Positions 18,783 through 27,677 of a stretch of 64,000 nucleotides of DNA are shown here, in pieces. The position numbers were made by a program, and so were the translations under genes. The stretch comes from Alicyclobacillus tolerans (GTDB lineage Bacteria > Bacillota > Bacilli > Alicyclobacillales > Alicyclobacillaceae), in the NCBI RefSeq assembly GCF_001447355.1, contig NZ_JXBW01000009.1:1-64000 (forward strand). Reading direction: 5' to 3'. Under the pieces are notes generated by a model. It was not told where the DNA came from and made no database searches. It was given only the letters and a program-made list of their open reading frames with translations. Each line of letters opens with the position of its first letter. Position 1 is the stretch's first letter.

Positions 18783-20021
18783 TTAACGTAGATTGGGTAC
18801 AATTTGATCTAACACGCGGCGCAGGGCGATCTCGACGTGCTCATACGTCAACCCGCCTTGCACATACGCGATATAAGGCGGTCGGATAGGCGCGTCTGCC
18901 GATAATTCCAGTGAGGCTCCTTGAATGAATGTGCCTGCAGCCATCACGATCTCGTCCGCGTATCCGGCCATCGCATCCGGTTCAGGGCGTACGTGGGCAT
19001 CGATGGGCGCGGCGCTTTGGATCGCGCGACAAAACGCCAATAGCGGAGCCGGATCGCCAAATTCAATTGATAGGATGAGATCGGTGCGCGGCGTATTGAA
19101 GGTCGGTGTCACGCGATACCCGAGTCCAGACAAGGCCCTCGCCAACAGCCGCGATCCTTTCACCGCTTGCATGACGATATGCGGAGCTAGGAAGAGCGCC
19201 TGATACATCGTCAGCAAATACGGACCTGTCGGTCCATACTCCGCCGCTGTACCTGGGGCAACAAGACGTGCCGCCACCTGCTCTATGGCATCGGCGCGCC
19301 CGACGACATAGCCGCCTGTGGGCGCAATACCCGCACCAGGATTCTTGATGAGCGAGCCCATCGCCAGATCAGCCCCGACATGGCAAGGTTCCTGTACCTC
19401 GACGAACTCGCCATAACAGTTGTCGACGCCTATGTATACCTTAGGTCGAGCCGCCTTTAGCCGTGCAAACGCATCCGCCAATTCGGAAATCGTAAACGAC
19501 CGCCGCAACGAATAGCCGCGCGAACGTTGGAACATCACCAACTTGGTTCGCTCGTTACAACGTTCGATCACGCCTGCGACATTGATGCCCCCATCCGGCA
19601 ACAGATCGACAACGTTCACGTGCACGCCCCACTCCTGTAACGATCCGGGCGCAGGGCGCAAGCCCAGCGCGCTATGCAGTGTGTCGTACGGCATACCTGT
19701 GGCGTAAATCAGTTCATCGCCTGGTCGCAGCAACCCATACATCGCAAGGCTGATGGCATGCGTGCCCGATACGATCTGTGGCCGCACGAGACCTGCCTGC
19801 GCACCAAACACCTCGGCGAACATCGCCTCAAACTTGTCGCGTCCCACGTCAGACAAACCATACCCGGTCGATCCAGCGAGATCGGTCTGTGCGACGCGAT
19901 GGCGCCAGAACGCCTCGAGCACGCGCTCTTGGTTGGTGAGGGCAATGCGCTCCAACTCGCGTTGCCCCGGCTCTATATCACGCTTACAAACTTCAATATA
20001 TTTAAGGATGTCGATTGTCAT
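18783..20021 (-). CDS. ynbB: YnbB-like PLP enzyme (methionine gamma-lyase-like, aluminium resistance family)
   Basis: A PLP-dependent aspartate-fold enzyme of Pfam Met_gamma_lyase / aluminium resistance protein, 412 aa. Visible features are VSGTHAISLAMYGLLRPGDEL, the PLP region VYIGVDNCYGEF and LIKNPGAGIAPTGGYVVG with the Schiff-base Lys. The biological reaction of this family is not firmly known. In B. subtilis the same gene lies between hflX and glnR, as here. The start at 20021 (GGGAG upstream) is preferred over 20033; both overlap the hflX stop. Confidence 0.85.
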   Translation of the reverse strand: MTIDILKYIEVCKRDIEPGQRELERIALTNQERVLEAFWRHRVAQTDLAGSTGYGLSDVGRDKFEAMFAEVFGAQAGLVRPQIVSGTHAISLAMYGLLRPGDELIYATGMPYDTLHSALGLRPAPGSLQEWGVHVNVVDLLPDGGINVAGVIERCNERTKLVMFQRSRGYSLRRSFTISELADAFARLKAARPKVYIGVDNCYGEFVEVQEPCHVGADLAMGSLIKNPGAGIAPTGGYVVGRADAIEQVAARLVAPGTAAEYGPTGPYLLTMYQALFLAPHIVMQAVKGSRLLARALSGLGYRVTPTFNTPRTDLILSIEFGDPAPLLAFCRAIQSAAPIDAHVRPEPDAMAGYADEIVMAAGTFIQGASLELSADAPIRPPYIAYVQGGLTYEHVEIALRRVLDQIVPNLR

Positions 20022-21282
20022 GTTCGCTCCCATCTTGCTGCATTTGTTGCCAAAGATGCGCTTGCTTGCGGCTCGTTACCGCCGTCATCCGCCATTCGCC
20101 AGAGGCCGTCGTCTCTGCGTGCTCAATCCGCCCGCCTCTGAGCAGCGATTGCCACTGCGTGTCGTCTTCGCGGGCATGTATCGTCACATGCACTTCATCC
20201 AATTCAAGCTGCCGCTCGACTGCATGGTAGAGTTCATCGAGATCCCCATGCCGAGCACTTCCATATAAGGAAGCCAGTGCAGCGACGTCCGGTCCTGGCG
20301 GCTCTGCAACCGTGTCGACTTTATTGAAAAATGTGATGATGGGCTTGTCCAAAGCTCCGAGATCGGCAAGCACGCGGCGCGTTGTCGCCAGATGAGCCGA
20401 AGGAGCGTGACCCGCGTCGACGACCACCACGATCACGTCGGCATGGCGGGCTTCTTCAAGTGTCGACCGAAACGCCTCGACCAAGTGATGTGGCAGATTT
20501 TCCACAAAGCCCACCGTGTCAATGACGACGTATGGATGGCCCAAACGCGTGCGCACCTGACGCGCGGCCGGATCGAGCGTGTCAAACAGCCGATTTTCAC
20601 CGGCGATGGTCCCGCCGCCGCCTTTGTCGGCGACCCAGCGGGCCTGCAACGTGGTCTTCCCGGCATTTGTATAACCAACCAGCGCGACTGTCGGCACTTC
20701 GCGCAATCGCTTATCGCGCGCGGTCGCTCGTTGTCGCGCAATGGCCTCAAGTTCTCGCCGCAGCCCCGCCAATCGCGTGCGAATGCGGCGTCTATCGAGT
20801 TCCAACTTGGTTTCACCGGGTCCGCGCGTACCGATACCACCGCCAAGCCGCGACATCTCGGCACCACGCCCCGTCAACCGTGGCAATAGATAAGAAAGCT
20901 GTGCCATTTCCACCTGGACGCGCCCTTCGCGCGTGACGGCGCGGCGAGCGAAAATATCGAGAATCAGTTGCGTGCGGTCGATCACGCGGCACGGCAAGTA
21001 TCGTTCCAAATTGCGCACTTGTGCCGGGGAAAGCTCACGATCTGCAACAACCAAGGTCGCCTCGCTGCGTTCCACCAAGTCGACCAACTCGAAAACCTTG
21101 CCTTCGCCCACGAGCGTCCTGGGATCCACCGCAGGCCGTTTTTGTGTCACCACACCGATGACGTCAGCACCGGCAGCCTCACACAGCCCCTTTAACTCAT
21201 CCTTTCGGTACGAAAAACGGTCCTCCGACTCTCTACCCGTTTGACACATGACCAAAATGACGCGATCTCGCTGTTCTGTCAA
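20002..21282 (-). CDS. hflX: HflX ribosome-associated GTPase
   Basis: GTPase that splits stalled or heat-damaged 70S ribosomes. The N-terminal HflX domain carries GEGKVFELVDLV and DRTQLILDIFARRA; GxGPGETKLE with the coiled linker follows. The G domain has G1 GYTNAGKTTL, G3 DTVGFVENLP and G4 FNKVD. Length 426 is standard. It is in the spoVK-hflX-ynbB-glnR-glnA order known from Bacillus, but with three small genes between spoVK and hflX. The 3' end overlaps ynbB, so the two are probably translated together. Confidence 0.93.
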   Translation of the reverse strand: MTEQRDRVILVMCQTGRESEDRFSYRKDELKGLCEAAGADVIGVVTQKRPAVDPRTLVGEGKVFELVDLVERSEATLVVADRELSPAQVRNLERYLPCRVIDRTQLILDIFARRAVTREGRVQVEMAQLSYLLPRLTGRGAEMSRLGGGIGTRGPGETKLELDRRRIRTRLAGLRRELEAIARQRATARDKRLREVPTVALVGYTNAGKTTLQARWVADKGGGGTIAGENRLFDTLDPAARQVRTRLGHPYVVIDTVGFVENLPHHLVEAFRSTLEEARHADVIVVVVDAGHAPSAHLATTRRVLADLGALDKPIITFFNKVDTVAEPPGPDVAALASLYGSARHGDLDELYHAVERQLELDEVHVTIHAREDDTQWQSLLRGGRIEHAETTASGEWRMTAVTSRKQAHLWQQMQQDGSEHDNRHP

Positions 21283-21285
21283 ACG

Positions 21286-21495
21286 TCACCCTCGCTTCCG
21301 CGATGAAAGAATTGGATATCTTTGCTCATCATCGCAAATCGGACAGCGCTGTTCAAGTTGAAATTTCGCGCGCAGCTTCAGTGGTACTTCGGCAGCCGCC
21401 TGCCGCCTCCCTTGTGCTAAACCAAGTCGCCGCCCCACGTGAAAGGCGGCGGCAAGCACAAACAGGAAAACGCCCAACATCACAAATGCGACCAT
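21286..21495 (-). CDS. Small membrane protein with CxxC tail
   Basis: A 69-residue protein: one N-terminal membrane helix (VAFVMLGVFLFVLAAAF), a basic amphipathic middle, and a C-terminal CPIC pair that might bind metal with a partner. The start overlaps the stop of the gene upstream and hflX follows 4 bp later, so it looks like a true operon member. No family is recognised. Confidence 0.6.
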   Translation of the reverse strand: MVAFVMLGVFLFVLAAAFHVGRRLGLAQGRRQAAAEVPLKLRAKFQLEQRCPICDDEQRYPILSSRKRG

Positions 21496-22109
21496 AGGTC
21501 GGAAGCCTCCTCCCGTTCATCCGTCAGAATTCGCACGGTCGTCATCTCTGACAGGATGGTCAATAGCGCAAGCACAATGAAGGACAGGATGGTCCAGGTC
21601 ACGTTGGCATACAAGGCGATACAAAGCGCACCCAACAGCGCAAGCAGCATTTCGACCAGGCCGAAGCGGACGACGGTATTGAATTGGCCGCTTTCCGCGT
21701 CTTTATAGCGATCCATCACATCGTCCAACCAGTCGACGGCGCACATCATGGTCAATCCCCACAGCGCTGACCTCCAACCGAGCAGCGCCGTGGCGAGCGC
21801 GATGGCGCAACCAATTTCGGCCCAGGCCGGAAGGCGCGTCTGCAAACGCTCCGTCGGGCGCGCAAACATGCCTGCGGCATAGCTGCCAAAAAAGCATGCC
21901 AGGGCCGCGTGCAGATCAAAGGCCATGCCCACGCCAAACAGCACCATGCAATAGGGCAGGGTCGCTCTGCCAAAGCGAGCCGCGAGCGTCCGCTTCCCTT
22001 GGCATATGTCGTATTCGACATCTAGGGCGTCGTCCATCCACTTGACCGCCGCGCCTGCGAACAACAACGCCGCCCCCGCGCGCAAAAGGTCAAGCCAGTC
22101 GCCAAACAT
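21480..22109 (-). CDS. Polytopic membrane protein with two DDxxD motifs
   Basis: A 209-residue protein with about six membrane helices. Two similar acidic segments, WMDDALDVEYD (about residues 24-34) and WLDDVMDRYKD (about 125-135), occupy matching places in the two halves. Paired Asp-rich motifs at helix ends are the hallmark of UbiA-type prenyltransferases, though the protein is shorter than most (about 290) and the first motif lacks the usual Asn. It may be a short relative or a pseudo-enzyme. Its start overlaps the end of the GTPase gene and its end overlaps the small CxxC protein. Confidence 0.6.
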   Translation of the reverse strand: MFGDWLDLLRAGAALLFAGAAVKWMDDALDVEYDICQGKRTLAARFGRATLPYCMVLFGVGMAFDLHAALACFFGSYAAGMFARPTERLQTRLPAWAEIGCAIALATALLGWRSALWGLTMMCAVDWLDDVMDRYKDAESGQFNTVVRFGLVEMLLALLGALCIALYANVTWTILSFIVLALLTILSEMTTVRILTDEREEASDLWSHL

Positions 22110-22710
22110 ATCGCTTCACCTCATGAAAGCCGGATCCTTCTCGCGCCGAGACAGGAAGCACGCGAATGGGGCCGCAATGCTCCATCAACCACCGATACCC
22201 GTCTTTCGCAAGCGGCAAATCCATTTTGTTGGCGAGGATGAGATATTGCGCTTTCGTCCGGCCGATGGCGACCATCTGCTCATCGAGCGTGTGAAACGGC
22301 GCCGTTTGCGACAACGTCAACGCACGCCCGACGGCTGCGGCGTCCACCACGTGCAACACTCCTTTGGCGGCCACCAGCGCGCGAAGCGTTTGACCCATGG
22401 CCCGTCGTACCGTTTCATCGGCATGTAAACCTTCGGTCAGCCCGGCGCTGTCAGCAATGCGCACCACGTGCTCGCCTTTGCCTTTCGGCACGGACAATAA
22501 CAGCGTCTGTAAGGCCCGGGTACGATGTTCCTCCTCTGACGACAACAGTGCGTTGGCCTCCGACATCGGCATTCTCCTACGTTCACGGACACCGTCCGTG
22601 CGCTCGACGACCCAGGCCAATTCACGCAGGCCGAGATGGCGGGCAAGGCGCAAACAAATCGACGTTTTGCCTGCGTTGACACGGCCGACCACCAGCATAT
22701 CACCGCTCAT
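22090..22710 (-). CDS. Small GTPase of unknown role, coupled to spoVK
   Basis: A 206-residue P-loop protein. G1 is GRVNAGKTS near the start, a possible G3 is DSAGLTEG, and G4 is NKMD, followed by PVSAREG (G5-like). It is a bare G domain of the Era/TrmE class with no added domain seen. The ATG overlaps the spoVK stop (ATGA), so it would be translated with intact spoVK only after the element at 23110-30511 is removed, unless an internal promoter exists. The substrate and partner are unknown. Confidence 0.7.
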   Translation of the reverse strand: MSGDMLVVGRVNAGKTSICLRLARHLGLRELAWVVERTDGVRERRRMPMSEANALLSSEEEHRTRALQTLLLSVPKGKGEHVVRIADSAGLTEGLHADETVRRAMGQTLRALVAAKGVLHVVDAAAVGRALTLSQTAPFHTLDEQMVAIGRTKAQYLILANKMDLPLAKDGYRWLMEHCGPIRVLPVSAREGSGFHEVKRYVWRLA

Positions 22711-23111
22711 CGCACGCCCACCTCCGCAAAGTCCGCCGCCTGGAGCACCATCAAATCGTCGCGGCGCGGGTGTTTTTCCGCAAACAGGCGCACGGCTTGT
22801 CGACGCACTGCCTGTTCGACGAGGTTGCGCACCCATCGTGCATTGCTGAACGGTTCGGCACGGGCACTCGTCAGGGCCTCGCGGATGTGCTGGTGAAGCC
22901 TAGCTTCTGCATCGGCCGTGAGCCGATATTGCCGCTTGCCCAAGGCCTGCTTCGCGATCGCAAGGAGAGCGTTGGCATCATAGTCCGGAAAGTGAATGTG
23001 AATAGGAAACCGACTGGGCAGCCCTGGGTTCGTCGACAAAAACCACTTCATCTCTCGCTCGTATCCCGCAAGAATCGTGATGAACTGGTTTTTGTAGTCC
23101 TCCATGCCCTT
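22707..23111 (-). CDS. spoVK: SpoVK, C-terminal part (separated from the N-terminal part by the element)
   Basis: This is the last 133 residues of the AAA+ protein SpoVK, beginning GMEDYKNQFITILAGY. It holds sensor 1 (ITILAGY), the arginine finger region NPGLPSRFP and the helical lid, but no Walker motifs. The first part lies at 30510-31094. Joining the AAG at 23109-23111 to the AAG at 30510-30512 gives [16 protein letters not shown] in frame and a 328-residue protein; B. subtilis SpoVK is about 322. A GTG at 23114 could start this fragment alone, but no good ribosome site is seen. SpoVK acts in spore maturation in the mother cell. Confidence 0.85.
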   Translation of the reverse strand, partial: KGMEDYKNQFITILAGYEREMKWFLSTNPGLPSRFPIHIHFPDYDANALLAIAKQALGKRQYRLTADAEARLHQHIREALTSARAEPFSNARWVRNLVEQAVRRQAVRLFAEKHPRRDDLMVLQAADFAEVGVR

Positions 23112-23127
23112 CACGATGGTTGAAAAA
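23096..23127 (-). promoter_or_regulatory. Attachment site at the recombinase end of the element
   Basis: On the minus strand TTTCAACCATCGT, G, core AAG (23111-23109), then spoVK coding sequence GGCATGG. The half-site TTTCAACCATCGT is the exact reverse complement of the half-site ACGATGGTTGAAA at the other end. The recombinase stop codon lies in this site. Confidence 0.8.
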
Positions 23128-24772
23128 CAATAGTCCGGGGGCAGTCCCAGGCGGTAATGATTTCGATCGCGTCATCATGTAGAACGACCCGTTCAACCAG
23201 CCTGTTCACCAACTTCCGGCGTTCGTGATCGGTGAGTTCCTGCGCGATATACCGCTTTACGTTGGCCACGGACGATGCCACATCGCGAGCTTGTTGTCGC
23301 ATATCTTGCAAGCGGGCCAGAGCATCTTCCAGGTCGTGAAGCCGCCGCGATAGGCGTTTGATATCCTGTTCGAGGGGCGGCAAAGCCGCGTCCAATTCCA
23401 TGTCGGAGATTCGCCCACGCACGCGCAATTGAATCCAGCGATGACGCTCATCGTGTTTCTCACGAAGCGATGCTTCGACCAGCGCCCGTTCCTTAAAACG
23501 CGCTTCCCACTCGTCGGGATCGCCGCGATCGGCCAAAATCTCTTGCAATACGTCGTCGGCACCGTGAATCACGTGCACTAGATATCTCCACACACACCGA
23601 TCGATCACGTCCTGCCGCCAATTGCGGCCTCTGCATCGATGCATCTCCCGCCCTGTCCCGACCTCGTAGACTTTCCGGCTTTTCCCGCTGCATACATAAT
23701 AGCGATGGGTCACCTCGCCCGTCCTCTTACTGCGCGACGGCGCACCCGTGACAACTGCACCACCGCATCGGCCACAGCGCACTTTACCTTTGAGTAACGA
23801 GGGTATTTGCGGTCTTGAACCACGATTTGCGTGCCTAAGACGGTTCATCTTTGCCTGCATCGCCGCATACGTGGCTTCGTCGATAAACGCCGGCACGCTG
23901 ACCGCTAGCCACTCGCACATAGGCCGCTTGACAACCTCGATCCGCCCTTTGTGTTGCTTATACTCCGTCTTACCGTAATAAAATGTGCCCATGTAGACCG
24001 GATTTTTAAGGATCCGACTGACCGTGGCCTGATACCACACGTCGCCATTGGGAGCAGGTATGGAGAGAAGTGACAACTCCCGCGCGATCGCGGATAAACT
24101 CATGTCCACACCATCTTTCCCGTTGAGTAGCCAATCCACCATCATCAAATAAACGGCCTTCTCGTCCGGATGTTCCCGCAACGTGTCAGCTTCTTTATCG
24201 AAGGTGTAACCGTAAATCCGCCTGAGTCCAGGAATTTTCCCGTTCTTCACCTTTTGCCGCCGGCCGCGTCTGGAGTTCGCCAGAATTTTAGCTTTATTGT
24301 ACTGTGCGATGGCACCTTGCAAGTTGAACAGCAACATCGATTCTGGATTGTTCGGGTCGACTTCGTCCGTCTCGACGAAGTGCAGGTCGTACCCCGCGCT
24401 CCAGACTCTATCGGCCACCACAAGTTGTAAATGGAGGGCGCGCGCAAAGCGGTCCGGGTGTAAACAAATAAAAGTGCGACCAATGCCCTTGTCGACGAGC
24501 CACAGAGCAAAGTTGAGCGCGGGACGATTGGGATCATCGCCTTTGTCCCCAGCTTCGATCACGGCGATAAGTTCATCCTCCGCCACGTGAAGTTGCTCCT
24601 TGGCCAAGGCGGCGCACATCTCGACCTGGGACTCGAGCGAATAGCCGTCGCGCGCCTGACCATGCGTCGACACACGAGCGTAGATGATTGCCTTGATGCG
24701 CGTTTGCAGACGCTCGATATCATCGCCCTGAAAGGGATTCGTGAAGGACTTGTCGATGCGCAGACTGATCAT
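23111..24772 (-). CDS. Large serine recombinase of the spoVK element
   Basis: Site-specific recombinase, 553 aa, of the same class as SpoIVCA, which removes the skin element from sigK. The catalytic domain (residues 27-170) has IIYARVSTHGQARDG with nucleophile Ser35, and further DRFAR and arginines. The recombinase domain follows (GKIPGLRRIYGY, VSRILKNPVYMG), then a zinc ribbon (RCGRCGG and CSGK ... HRCRGR) and a long coiled coil (about 430-510). All parts look intact. The last codons TIVFQPS-stop run into the attachment site. It overlaps a small upstream ORF by ATGA. It should excise the element in sporulation; its promoter is not clear. Confidence 0.93.
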   Translation of the reverse strand: MISLRIDKSFTNPFQGDDIERLQTRIKAIIYARVSTHGQARDGYSLESQVEMCAALAKEQLHVAEDELIAVIEAGDKGDDPNRPALNFALWLVDKGIGRTFICLHPDRFARALHLQLVVADRVWSAGYDLHFVETDEVDPNNPESMLLFNLQGAIAQYNKAKILANSRRGRRQKVKNGKIPGLRRIYGYTFDKEADTLREHPDEKAVYLMMVDWLLNGKDGVDMSLSAIARELSLLSIPAPNGDVWYQATVSRILKNPVYMGTFYYGKTEYKQHKGRIEVVKRPMCEWLAVSVPAFIDEATYAAMQAKMNRLRHANRGSRPQIPSLLKGKVRCGRCGGAVVTGAPSRSKRTGEVTHRYYVCSGKSRKVYEVGTGREMHRCRGRNWRQDVIDRCVWRYLVHVIHGADDVLQEILADRGDPDEWEARFKERALVEASLREKHDERHRWIQLRVRGRISDMELDAALPPLEQDIKRLSRRLHDLEDALARLQDMRQQARDVASSVANVKRYIAQELTDHERRKLVNRLVERVVLHDDAIEIITAWDCPRTIVFQPS

Positions 24773-24960
24773 GACTGATCGCCGACCGTTTCATCGGGCA
24801 TTTCTTTGCAAGTACTGATTCTGGCTTCGCCATACGCCACATCCGCCTTGTGCGCCACATCTGAAATGACACCTGACAGATCCCAGAGCACATCTGTCAA
24901 CGATTTGCCGTGGCCACTCCCGTGTGCAATCACCTGCAGTCGATGAAGGTCTTTACGCAT
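24769..24960 (-). CDS. Small ORF coupled to the recombinase (candidate directionality factor)
   Basis: A 63-residue frame beginning MRKDLHRLQVIAHGSGHGKS and ending in the ATGA overlap with the recombinase start, so the two are likely co-translated. It has AGGAG 10 nt before the ATG; the frame is open to 25068. I recognise no family. Serine recombinases often need a small directionality factor for excision (for example SprB of SPbeta), and its place makes this protein a candidate, but nothing in the sequence proves it. It could also be a regulator or a chance frame. Confidence 0.45.
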   Translation of the reverse strand: MRKDLHRLQVIAHGSGHGKSLTDVLWDLSGVISDVAHKADVAYGEARISTCKEMPDETVGDQS

Positions 24961-24990
24961 ACGCTTCACGCTCCTCTGGTGGAGCGTATG
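24959..24990 (-). promoter_or_regulatory. Hairpin over the ribosome site of the recombinase operon
   Basis: In the minus-strand transcript CGCTCC, loop ACCAGA, GGAGCG buries the AGGAG ribosome site. A wider arm pair CATACGCT/AGCGTATG surrounds it and includes the start codon. CATACGCT also resembles a sporulation -10 (CATACAAT type), but no matching -35 was found. Confidence 0.45.
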
Positions 24991-25070
24991 AGCATCCGCT
25001 TTTCCAACTTTCCACGCACCGCGCGCAAAACCGTATACTTGACGTAGTTCCAATCTTGGAGGTGGCATGC

Positions 25071-26150
25071 TTGCAGACAGCTTTTACGCAATTAATAGGT
25101 GTGCCCTTGCCCATCGTCCAAGCCGGCATGGCTGGCGTCACCACGCCGGAGATGGTGGCCGCCGCTGCCAACAGCGGTGCGCTTGGCACAATTGGTGGGG
25201 GCTATTTGTCACCCGATGCTTTGCGACAGCAGATTCGACACGTAAAATCGCGCACGAACAGGCCGTTTGCCGTCAACCTATTCATTCCGAAAGCAAATGC
25301 TTCAGATACCGCCGATCTCAAACAGATGCGTGAAATTCTCGCCCCAATCCGCACGCGGCTTGGCCTTGACGCGATGAGCGATACTGTGCCGGAACCGCCA
25401 CGATTTGAAGACCAACTGCAAGTGGTGCTCGAAGAAGGCGTTCCTGTATTTAGCTTCACATTCGGAGTACCCGCTCCTGCAGTGATGGATGCTTGTAAAC
25501 AGCAGGGGATTTTGACCCTTGGCACGGCCACCACGGTAGAAGAAGCGCTGGAACTTGAACGCGCAGGCACAAGCGCAATTGTCGTACAAGGTGCGGAAGC
25601 CGGCGGCCACCGCGGCACATTTCTTCCCTATGCCAAAGAGCCTCTTATCGGAAGCTTTGCGTTGATCCCACAAGTGGTTGATGCGGTGTCGCTTCCCGTC
25701 ATCGCTGCAGGTGGTGTCATGGACGGACGCGGTTTGGCGGCGGCACTTGCACTCGGCGCGGCTGCCGTGCAAATGGGAACGGCGTTTCTCGCCTCGCCGG
25801 AGAGCGGCGCCCATCCACTGTACCAAGAGCGTGTGAAACAAGCCATCGAAACGGACACGGACGTCACAAGGGCATACTCGGGTAAGCTTGCGCGAGGCAT
25901 TCGCACAAAATGGATGGAACAATTGGCCACCTACGATGCATCGATTCCCCCGTATCCGATACAGCATTACATGACACAGGAAATCCGCAAACGCGCCGCC
26001 GAGTTCGGCATGACCGATTACATGTCGATGTGGGCGGGACAGGGAGTGCGGCTCGCCACGGAGCATTTTGTGGCCGACATTATCTCGGAGGTCATGCAAG
26101 AGGCGCAACGCGTCATTCATGGCCTTTCGAGCAGGTGGCCCACCCCATGA
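25071..26150 (+). CDS. Nitronate monooxygenase family flavoprotein
   Basis: FMN enzyme of the 2-nitropropane dioxygenase/nitronate monooxygenase family, which also includes FabK-like enoyl reductases. Motifs are PIVQAGMAGVTTPEM near the start, VVQGAEAGGHRG (catalytic His region) and AAGGVMDGRGLAAALALGA for phosphate binding of FMN. 359 aa from a TTG at 25071 with GGAGGTG 6 nt before it. It probably detoxifies nitronates such as propionate-3-nitronate. It lies inside the spoVK element, divergent from the recombinase operon, as cargo. Confidence 0.85.
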   Translation: MQTAFTQLIGVPLPIVQAGMAGVTTPEMVAAAANSGALGTIGGGYLSPDALRQQIRHVKSRTNRPFAVNLFIPKANASDTADLKQMREILAPIRTRLGLDAMSDTVPEPPRFEDQLQVVLEEGVPVFSFTFGVPAPAVMDACKQQGILTLGTATTVEEALELERAGTSAIVVQGAEAGGHRGTFLPYAKEPLIGSFALIPQVVDAVSLPVIAAGGVMDGRGLAAALALGAAAVQMGTAFLASPESGAHPLYQERVKQAIETDTDVTRAYSGKLARGIRTKWMEQLATYDASIPPYPIQHYMTQEIRKRAAEFGMTDYMSMWAGQGVRLATEHFVADIISEVMQEAQRVIHGLSSRWPTP

Positions 26151-26183
26151 GAACGATCGCACCAGCGCGATCGCTCTGAGATG

Positions 26184-26212
26184 AAAAAATCCCCGCCGTC
26201 AACCGGCGGGGA
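26184..26212 (-). terminator. Terminator of the fruRKA operon
   Basis: TCCCCGCCG, loop, CGGCGGGGA, then TTTTTT on the minus strand. Confidence 0.85.
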
Positions 26213-26271
26213 CGTGCATATTATGGTCTCACGACGAAGGCGCGACATGTGCGCTAGACGGCGTAACCTCC

Positions 26272-27675
26272 TTACGCGGCCTGCGCGATCGGACGTTTGA
26301 GCGCAGTCACGAGCAACCCGGCCACCACGACGCCAATCAAGATGGCAAGGATGAACAGATACCAGTGGCCAATCAGCGGGAAGACGAACACGCCGCCGTG
26401 CGGGGCAGGATTGGTCACGCGGAAGAGCATGGCCAAGGCACCAGTCACCGCGGACCCAACCATGATGGACGGGATCACGCGAAGTGGATCCTTCGTGGCA
26501 AATGGAATCGCACCCTCAGTAATAAAACATGCGCCAAGAATAATGGCCGCTTTACCGGCGTCACGTTCTTCTTGCGTGTATTTGTGTTTAGCGATAAACG
26601 TCGAGAGAGCCATGGCCAACGGCGGTACCATGCCAGCGCCCATCACGGCAGCCATAATCATCTCCGATTCGACCGTATGTGTTCCAAGCAACCCTACGGC
26701 AAAGAAGTAAGCGACCTTATTGAACGGACCACCCATGTCAAACGCCATCATTAAACCAAGCAACAATCCCAGTCCAATCGATCCGCTCGCACCAATGTGC
26801 GTCAATCCGTTGGAGATAGCGCTCATCAACGCCGCGATAGGGTGCCCCAGCACGTAAATCATGAGCAGACCCACGATACCAACCGACAGCACCGGCGTAA
26901 TGAGCACGGTTTTAATGCCCTCGAAAGTCCGTGGAACGCGAATCCATTTGCGTATCCCAACCGTCACATAACCAGCCAAAAAACCGGCGATGATGCCACC
27001 AAGATAGCCTGCACTGGCGTTTGGTCCGGCGTTGTACATCAAGCCCTGGGTGCCTATCCAACCGCCGACCAAGCCAGATGCAAAAGCGGCGCGATCGCCG
27101 ATCGATTGTGCGATGAATGCTGCGAGAATGGGAACGAACAGCTTAAAGGCCGAACCCCCGCCGATATTGTCAAACGCCACTGCGAGCGAAGCTTTACCGT
27201 TGATATCAATGGCGGTGGACAATGCGATATAGATGCCGCCGGCGATGACGAGCGGCAACATGCTGGATACCCCGTTCATCAAGTGGCGGTAAACAGCCGG
27301 AGTACCTTGATTTTTGGCGGCCTTTTGGGCAGCGATGTCGTCCATATACGACTGTGTCGCATCGCCATAGACCGGCGCATCCAAAGCCTGAACGAGTAGC
27401 GTTTCGGGCTCCTTAATGGCCGCCGAAACGGACGTTTGCAACATACGCTTGCCGACAAACCTATCTAGTTCCACCTTTTTGTCCGCCGCGATGATCACAG
27501 CATCCGCCGCAGCGATCTCAGCAGCCGTCAGCGTGTCTTCCGATCCGCTCGCACCTTGTGTTTCGACCCGCACCTCGACGTTGTTCTTCTTACCAGCCTG
27601 TAACAACGCTTCCTGCGCCATGAACGTGTGCGCAATCCCTGTCGGACAAGCAGTTATGGCCACGATTTTTGCCAT
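26272..27675 (-). CDS. fruA: Fructose PTS permease, EIIBC
   Basis: Imports fructose as fructose-1-phosphate. Residues 1-100 are the IIB domain with the phosphorylated Cys in TACPTGIAHTFMAQ. The rest is the IIC channel (GGSAFKLFVPILAAFIAQSIGDRA, AFDMGGPFNKVAYFF, FITEGAIPFATKDP). At about 467 aa it lacks the IIA domain found in B. subtilis FruA (about 635 aa); a separate IIA is encoded at 29972-30412 in the same element. Start by GGAGGGG 6 nt before the ATG; it follows fruK by 2 bp. Confidence 0.92.
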   Translation of the reverse strand: MAKIVAITACPTGIAHTFMAQEALLQAGKKNNVEVRVETQGASGSEDTLTAAEIAAADAVIIAADKKVELDRFVGKRMLQTSVSAAIKEPETLLVQALDAPVYGDATQSYMDDIAAQKAAKNQGTPAVYRHLMNGVSSMLPLVIAGGIYIALSTAIDINGKASLAVAFDNIGGGSAFKLFVPILAAFIAQSIGDRAAFASGLVGGWIGTQGLMYNAGPNASAGYLGGIIAGFLAGYVTVGIRKWIRVPRTFEGIKTVLITPVLSVGIVGLLMIYVLGHPIAALMSAISNGLTHIGASGSIGLGLLLGLMMAFDMGGPFNKVAYFFAVGLLGTHTVESEMIMAAVMGAGMVPPLAMALSTFIAKHKYTQEERDAGKAAIILGACFITEGAIPFATKDPLRVIPSIMVGSAVTGALAMLFRVTNPAPHGGVFVFPLIGHWYLFILAILIGVVVAGLLVTALKRPIAQAA

Positions 27676-27677
27676 GT

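Noticed and set aside
18699-18790. GlnR operator before glnR
   Set aside because: TGTGACATGACGG and TTGTC sequences are there, but no TGTNAN7TNACA match could be placed.
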